Shown: positions 57,327 through 64,000 of the stretch, piece after piece | How positions within the stretch are numbered: the stretch's first letter is position 1 | How the letters are laid out: every line of letters starts with the position of its first letter | DNA from: Limnanthes douglasii subsp. nivea | Lineage: Eukaryota; Streptophyta; Magnoliopsida; Brassicales; Limnanthaceae | DNA length: 64,000 nt | Reading direction: 5' to 3' | Assembly (NCBI GenBank): GCA_036936605.1 | Contig: JAUPFV010000002.1 | Coordinates: 268,592,770-268,656,769, forward strand | Made by a program: the position numbers and the translations under genes | The notes under the pieces: model-generated | Seen by the model: the letters and a program-made list of their open reading frames with translations, nothing else | Databases searched by the model: none | Told to the model about the DNA's origin: nothing

Positions 57327-58554
57327 GAAATACATAAGACTTGGATACTCAAAGACTCAATATAATTATAACTTGTACACATCAGACTACATAAGACCCG
57401 GTACGATTACAACTTACAACTTACATACATCAAATTACATAAACCTTTAAGTTTATCATCACTGTGGCAGTGACACTGGCATGATACAGTCGAATACCGG
57501 CGTTCTTATACTCCTCACACCTACATAAACACACGCACGCAGAGGCTGATCCAGAACTAAAATTAAGGGTAAGCAAAAAAAAATTATAGATAAAAAAGTA
57601 ACACAAAATAAATGTACAAGTATTACGATGAAAAAATTGTAAAATATTTGTGCTAAACTTGTGCTACATTTATGTTATATTTGTGCTAAATTTACACAAA
57701 ACTTACAAAAATTTGTGCTAAATTTGCACGAAACATGGAAATAAAGGATATGTGTGATTTAAAATTTGTTATGTAACAGTGACACTGGTCCTATTCATTC
57801 TACAATTGTAGCAGTGACACATGAAATATAGAGTTTACTACCAACGTTCTTATACTTCTCGCACCTAAATAAACACACGTACACACACCCATTTCCCTCG
57901 ATATAGCACAACACCGAGGTCAAATTCGACCTATGCCCGGTGAGGCACGAGATGGTATAGAAGCGCAAGTCTCCAGAGTCCCCCAGAATTTGCTTGGTGC
58001 ATGGTGCTGGAGATGCCGACACCGGCTCCGGTGCTAGTCTATAGAAGACGGCCCCGACAGTAGTCGAAACACACATTTATAAAAAATATATTTGAAATGT
58101 GACTAGTGAGAGTGAGTGAGAAGAAGAAAGATAATCGCTAATCAATATATAAAAATAAATTTTCTTCAACATTAAGAAACTTACACCACTCACTTTTCTC
58201 ATCGCTCTTTTCTAATCATCTTTTTAATCAACGTTTTCTACTAATAAATTTCTTCACCACGAAGAAAGAAAAGCATTCTCAAAACGAAAGGCAACCTATG
58301 GACCAATTAAAATCAAGTAGTAAGTCCAGTTCAAAAAATGTTGAACTCTTAGAGCTTATTTATTATCTCAGCCAAAGCCAACAAAATAAGCGAGGGCACG
58401 AGTAGTGAATCATACTAACAAGTTGAAGTTGTATTCAAAATCATTGCACCAATACTCAACAATTCATTGACCTAAAAGTCAAGATTAAAGACCAATTTTA
58501 TTTTTGGTCTTACATTTAAGACCAAAAATTAAATTGGTCTATAGTTCAATATTT
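57327..58554. repeat. Satellite unit 7
   Basis: 1228 bp. ORF 57795-58076 minus. Shares cacacatttataaaaaatat with unit 5. Confidence 0.9.
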
Positions 58555-59782
58555 GAAATACATAAGACTTGGATACTCAAAGACTCAATATAATTATAAC
58601 TTGTACACATCAGACTACATAAGACCCGGTACGATTACAACTTACAACTTACATACATCAAATTACATAAACCTTTAAGTTTATCATCACTGTGGCAGTG
58701 ACACTGGCATGATAAAGTCGAATACCGGCGTTCTTATACTCCACACACCTACATAAACACACGCACGCAGAGGCTGATCCAGAACTAAAATTAAGGGTAA
58801 GCAAAAAAAAATTATAGATAAAAAAGTAACAAAAAATAAATGTACAAGTATTACGATGAAAAAATTGTAAAATATTTGTGCTAAACTTGTGCTACATTTA
58901 TGTTATATTTGTGCTAAATTCACACAAAACTTACAAATATTTGTGCTAAATATGCACGAAATATGTAAATAAAGGATACGTGTGATGTAAAATTTGTTAT
59001 GTAACAGTGACACTGGTCCTATTCATTCTACAATTGTAGCAGTGACACTGGAAATATAGAGTTGACTACCAACGTTCTTATACTTCTCGCACCTAAATAA
59101 ACACACGTACACACACCCATTTCCCTCGCTATAGCACAACACCGAGGTCAAATTCGACCTATGCCCGGTGAGGCACGAGATGGTATAGAAGCGCAAGTCT
59201 GCAGAGTCCCCCAGAATTTGTTTGGTGCATGGTGCTGGAGATTCTGGCACCGGCTCTGGTGCTAGTCTATAGAAGACGACCCTGACAGCAGTCGAAATAC
59301 ACATAATTATAAAATATATTTGAAATGTGACTAGTGAGAGTGAGTGAGAAGAAGAAAGATAATCGCTAATCAATATATAAAAATAAATTTTCTTCAACAT
59401 TAAGAAACTTACGCCACTCACTTTTCTCATCGCTCTTTTCTAATCATCTTTTTAATCAACTTTTTCTACTACTAAATTTCTTCACCACGAAGAAAGAAAA
59501 GCATTCTCAAAACGAAAGGCAACCTATGGACCAATTAAAATCAAGTAGTAATACCAGTTCAAAAAATGTTGAACTCTTAGAGCTTATTTATTATCTCAGC
59601 CAAAGCCAACAAAATAAGCGAGGGCACGAGTAGTGAATAATACTAACAAGTTGAAGTTGTATTCAAAATCATTGCACCAATACTCAACAATTCATTGACC
59701 TAAAAGTCAAGATTAAAGACTAATTTTATTTTTGGTCTTACATTTAAGACCAAAAATTAAATTGGTCTATAGTTCAATATTT
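58555..59782. repeat. Satellite unit 8
   Basis: 1228 bp. ORF 59023-59430 minus, extended form with several private substitutions (for example gattctggcaccggctctgg near 59240). Confidence 0.9.
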
Positions 59783-61010
59783 GAAATACATAAGACTTGG
59801 ATACTCAAAGACTCAATATAATTATAACTTGTACACATCTGACTACATAAGACCCGGTACGATTACAACTTACAACTTACATACATCAAATTACATAAAC
59901 CATTAAGTTTATCATCACTGTGGCAGTGACACTGGCATGATAAAGTGGAATACCGGCGTTCTTATACTCCTCACACCTACATAAACACAAGCACGCAGAG
60001 GCTGATCCAGAACTAAAATTAAGGGTAAGCAAAAAAAAATTATAGATAAAAAAGTAACACAAAATAAATGTACAAGTATTACGATGAAAAAATTGTAAAA
60101 TATTTGTGCTAAACTTGTGCTACATTTATGTTATATTTGTGCTAAATTTACAAAAAACTTACAAAAATTTGTGCTAAATATGCACGAAACATGGAAATAA
60201 AGGATATGTGTGATGTAAAATTTGTTATGTAACAGTGACATTGGTCCTATTCATTCTACAATTGTAGCAGTGACACTGGAAATATAGAGTTGACTACCAA
60301 CGTTCTTATACTTCTCGCACCTAAATAATCACACGTACACACACCCATTTCCCTCGCTATATCACAACACCGAGGTCAAATTCGACCTATGCCCGGTGAG
60401 GCACGAGATGGTATAGAAGCGCAAGTCTCCAGAGTCCCCCAGAATTTGCTTGGTGCATGGTGCTGGAGATTCCGGCACCGGCTCCGGTGCTAGTCTATAG
60501 AAGACGGCCCCGACAGCAGTCGAAACACACATCATTAAAACATATATTTGAAATGTGACTAGTGAGAGTGAGTGAGAAGAAGAAAGATAATCACTAATCA
60601 ATATATAAAAATAAATTTTCTTCAACATTAAAAAACTTACACCACTCACTTTTCTCATCGCTCTTTTCTAATCATCTTTTTAATCAACTTTTTCTACTAC
60701 TAAATTTCTTCACCACGAAGAAAGAAAAGCATTCTCAAAACGAAAGGCAACCTATGGACCAATTAAAATCAAGTAGTAAGTCTAGTTCAAAAAATGTTGA
60801 ACTCTTAGAGCTTATTTATTATCTCAGCCAAAGCCAACAAAATAATCGAGGGCACGAGTAGTGAATCATACTAACAAGTTGAAGTTATATTCAAAATCAT
60901 TGCACCAATACTCAACAATTCATTGACCTAAAAGTCAAGATTAAAGACCAATTTTATTTTTGGTCTTACATTTAAGACCAAAAATTAAATTAGTCTATGG
61001 TTCAATATTT
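59783..61010. repeat. Satellite unit 9
   Basis: 1228 bp. Its ORF is broken by a nonsense change near 60362. Confidence 0.9.
60362..60658 (-). pseudogene. Satellite unit 9 ORF, truncated
   Basis: Open from 60658 but stops after T-S-V-L at 60362, where a single base change (tatagc to tatatc on plus) creates TGA. It is the only complete unit whose ORF is cut. Confidence 0.5.
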
Positions 61011-62238
61011 GAAATACATAAGACTTGGATACTCAAAGACTCAATATAATTATAACTTGTACACATCAGACTACATAAGACCTGGTACGATTACAACTTA
61101 CAACTTACATACATCAAATTACATAAACCATTAAGTTTATCATCACTGTGGCAGTGACACTGGCATGATAAAGTCGAATATCGGCGTTCTTATACTCCTC
61201 ACACCTACATAAACACACGCACGCAGAGGCTGATCCAGAACTAAAATTAAAGGTAAGCAAAAAAAAATTATAGATAAAAAAGTAACAAAAAATAAATGTA
61301 CAAGTAGTACGATGAAAAAATTGTAAAATATTTGGGCTAAACTTGTGCTACATTTATGTTATATTTGTGCTAAATTTACACAAAACTTACAAAAATTTGT
61401 GCTAAATTTGCACGAAACATGGAAATAAAGGATATGTGTGATGTAAAATTTGTTATGTAACAGTGACACTGGTCCTATTCATTATACAATTGTAGCAGTG
61501 ACACTGGAAATATAGAGTTGACTACCAACGTTCTTATACTTCTCGCACCTAAATAAACACACGTACACACACCCATTTCCTTCGCTATAGCACAACACCG
61601 AGGTCAAATTCGACCTATGCCCGGTGAGGCACGAGATGTTATAGAAGCGCAAGTCTCCAGAGTCCCCCAGAATTTGCTTGGTGCATGGTGCTGGAAATTC
61701 CGGCACCGGCTCCGGTGCTAGTCTATAGAAGACGGCCCCGATAGCAGTCGAAACACACATCATTATAAAATATATTTAAAATGTGACTAGTGAGAGTGAG
61801 TGAGAAGAAGAAAGATAATCGCTAATCAATATATAAAAATAAATTTTCTTCAACATTAAGAAACTTACGCCACTCACTTTTCTCATCACTCTTTTCTAAT
61901 CATCTTTTTAATCAACTTTTTCTACTAATAAATTTCTTCACCACGAAGAAAGAAAAGCATTCTCAAAACGAAAGGCAACCTATGGACCAATTAAAATCAA
62001 GTAGTAAGTCCAGTTCAAAAAATGTTGAACTCTTAGAGCTTATTTATTATCTCAGCCAAAGCCAACAAAATAAGCGAGGGCACGAATTGTGAATCACACT
62101 AACAAATTGAAGTTGTATTCAAAATCATTGCACCAATACTCAACAATTCATTGACCTAAAAGTCAAGATTAAAGACCAATTTTATTTTTTGTCTTACATT
62201 TAAGACCAAAAATTAAATTGTTCTATGGATCAATATTT
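61011..62238. repeat. Satellite unit 10
   Basis: 1228 bp. ORF 61482-61763 minus (P-E-F-P variant). Confidence 0.9.
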
Positions 62239-63466
62239 GAAATACATAAGACTTGGAGACTCAAAGACTCAATATAATTATAACTTGTACACATCAAACT
62301 ACATAAGACCCGGTACGATTACAACTTACAACTTACATACATCAAATTACATAAACCATTAAGTTTATCATCACTGTGGCAGTGACACTGGCATGATAAA
62401 GTCGAATACCGGCGTTCTTATACTCCAAACACCTACATAAACACACGCACGCAGAGGCTGATCCAGAACTAAAATTAAGGGTAAGCAAAAAAAAATTATA
62501 GATAAAAAAGTAACAAAAAATAAATGTACAAGTATTACGATGAAAAAATTGTAAAATATTTGTGCTAAACTTGTGCTACATTTATGTTATATTTGTGCTA
62601 AATTTACACAAAACTTACAAATATTTGTGCTAAATATGCACGAAACATGGAAATAAAGGATACGTGTGATGTAAAATTTGTTATGTAACAGTGACACTAG
62701 TCCTATTCATTCTACAATTGTAGCAGTGAAACTGGAAATATAGAGTTGAATACCAACGTTCTTATACTTCTCGCACCTAAATAAACACACGTACATACAC
62801 CCATTTCCCTCGCTATAGCACAACACCGAGGTCAAATTCGACCTATGCCCGGTGAGGCACGAGATGGTATAGAAACGCAAGTCTGCAGAGTCCCCCAGAA
62901 TTTGCTTGGTGCATGGTGCTGGAGATTCCGGCACCGGCTCTGGTGCTAGTCTATAGAAGACGGCCCTAACAGCAGTCGAAACACACATCATTAAAAAATA
63001 TATTTGAAATGTGACTAGTGAGAGTGAGTGAGAAGAAGAAAGATAATCGCTAATTAATATATAAAAATAAATTTTCTTCAACATTAGGAAACTTACGCCA
63101 CTCACTTTTCTCATCGCTCTTTTCTAATCATCTTTTTAATCACTTTTTTCTACTAATAAATTTCTTCACCACGAAGAAAGAAAAGCATTCTCAAAACGAA
63201 AGGCAAACTATGGACCAATTAAAATCAAGTAGTAAGTCCAGTTCAAAAAATGTTGAACTCTTAGAGCTTCTTTATTATCTCAGCCAAAGCCAACAAAATA
63301 AGCGAGGGCACGAGTTGTGAATCACACTAACACATTGAAGTTGTATTCAAAATCATTGCACCAATACTCAACAATTCATTGACCTAAAAGTCAAGATTAA
63401 AGACCAATTTTATTTTTGGTCTTACATTTAAGACCAAAAATTAAATTGGTCTATGGTTCAATATTT
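62239..63466. repeat. Satellite unit 11
   Basis: 1228 bp. ORF 62707-63114 minus, extended form. Shares cgagttgtgaatcacactaac-type variants with unit 10. Confidence 0.9.
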
Positions 63467-64000
63467 GAAATACATAAGACTTGGATACTCAAAGACTCAA
63501 TATAATTATAACTTGTACACATCAGACTACATAAGACCCGGTACGATTACAACTTACAACTTACATACATCAAATTACATAAACCATTAAGTTTATCATC
63601 ACTGTGGCAGTGACACTGGCATGCTAAAGTCGAATACCGGCATTCTTATACTCCTCACACCTACATAAACACACGCACGCAGAAGCTGATCCAGAACTAA
63701 AATTAAGGGTAAGCAAAAAAAATTATAGATAAAAAAGTAACAAAAAATAAATGTACAAGTATTACGATGAAAAAATTGTAAAATATTTGTGCTAAACTTG
63801 TGCTACATTTATGTTATATTTGTGCTAAATTTACACAAAACTTACAAAAAATTGTGCTAAATATGCACGAAACATGGAAATAAAGGATACATGTGATGTA
63901 AAATTTGTTATGTAACAGTGACATTGGTCCTATTCATTCTACAATTGTAGCAGTGACACTGGAAATATAGAGTTGACTACCAACGTTCTTATACTTCTCG
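63467..64000. repeat. Satellite unit 12, cut by window end
   Basis: The first 534 bp of a further unit, including the insert; the ORF would start past the window. Confidence 0.9.

Larger units (their letters stand above)
50317..64000. repeat. Satellite array, about 1.22-1.23 kb period, runs off the window
   Basis: Twelve head-to-tail units, phased on gaaatacataagacttgg at 50317, 51203, 52424, 53647, 54876, 56104, 57327, 58555, 59783, 61011, 62239 and 63467. Unit lengths are 886, 1221, 1223, 1229, 1228, 1223, 1228, 1228, 1228, 1228 and 1228 bp; the last is cut by the window end. Units look mostly well over 90 percent alike by eye; unit 1 is the outlier. Each complete unit has a minus-strand ORF of about 94 codons, a hairpin (gaccaatttt...aaattggtc) and, from unit 2 on, an insert of about 340 bp. 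Confidence 0.95.

Noticed and set aside
50317..64000. CRISPR-like or rDNA-like tandem repeat
   Set aside because: The units are 1.2 kb, with no short repeat and spacer pattern and no rRNA sequence, in a plant nuclear context.

Overview
The window reads as nuclear DNA of a flowering plant, probably a eudicot. It is a transposon graveyard with no intact single-copy host gene that I can recognise. Support for a plant origin: Ty3/gypsy elements of the Tat/Retand type (RT, degenerate RNase H, second archaeal-type RNase H, integrase, antisense extra ORF), a plant L1-type LINE with a DUF4283/zinc-knuckle ORF1, a hAT element with a BED finger, a long-TIR Mutator-like element, a Ty1/copia element, a tRNA-derived SINE and a long satellite array. 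I do not name a species.

Layout. 1-2742: AT-rich DNA with nothing recognised. 2743-31519: a nearly full-length LINE with a 12-bp target duplication, split in its ORF1 by a four-level nest. Element A (Tat/Retand, minus strand, 3004-26020) sits in the LINE. Element B (chromovirus-like Ty3/gypsy, plus strand, 8272-20885) sits in A's integrase. Element C (Tat/Retand, minus strand, 11248-20827) sits in B's right LTR. LTR divergence, counted by eye, falls with depth: A about 18 substitutions in 373, B 12 in 363, C 7 in 472. C is nearly intact: gag-protease and RT-RNH-aRNH-integrase lie in one frame broken by a single TAG, with all integrase catalytic residues present. Both A and C carry, on the opposite strand next to their 3' LTR, a large extra gene with a short phase-1 GT-AG intron at the same place. 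B has lost protease, RT and RNase H; a 45-bp minisatellite lies where they should be.

31532-42494: intergenic DNA; a small LTR element D (32918-34986) with an eIF4A-like fragment between its LTRs; a 61-bp tandem duplication; a tRNA-derived SINE (36045-36254); and a 6.1-kb hAT element (36361-42494) with two divergent genes. Between those genes are two outward TATA boxes and five inverted repeats. 42860-44419: Mutator-like element with arms of about 400 bp. 44487-49786: decayed Ty1/copia element.

50317 to the window end: at least 12 head-to-tail units of a satellite with a 1.22-1.23 kb period. The edge unit is only 886 bp because it lacks an insert of about 340 bp. Every complete unit carries a minus-strand ORF of about 94 residues (up to 135) with several cysteines, preceded by a TATA-like sequence. 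I do not recognise this protein.

How the genes work together: C could supply its own gag, protease, RT and integrase and could in principle mobilise A-type relatives; every other element is visibly disabled. The most novel-looking signals are the spliced antisense gene of the Tat elements, the two-gene hAT with its hairpin cluster, and the ORF-bearing satellite array.
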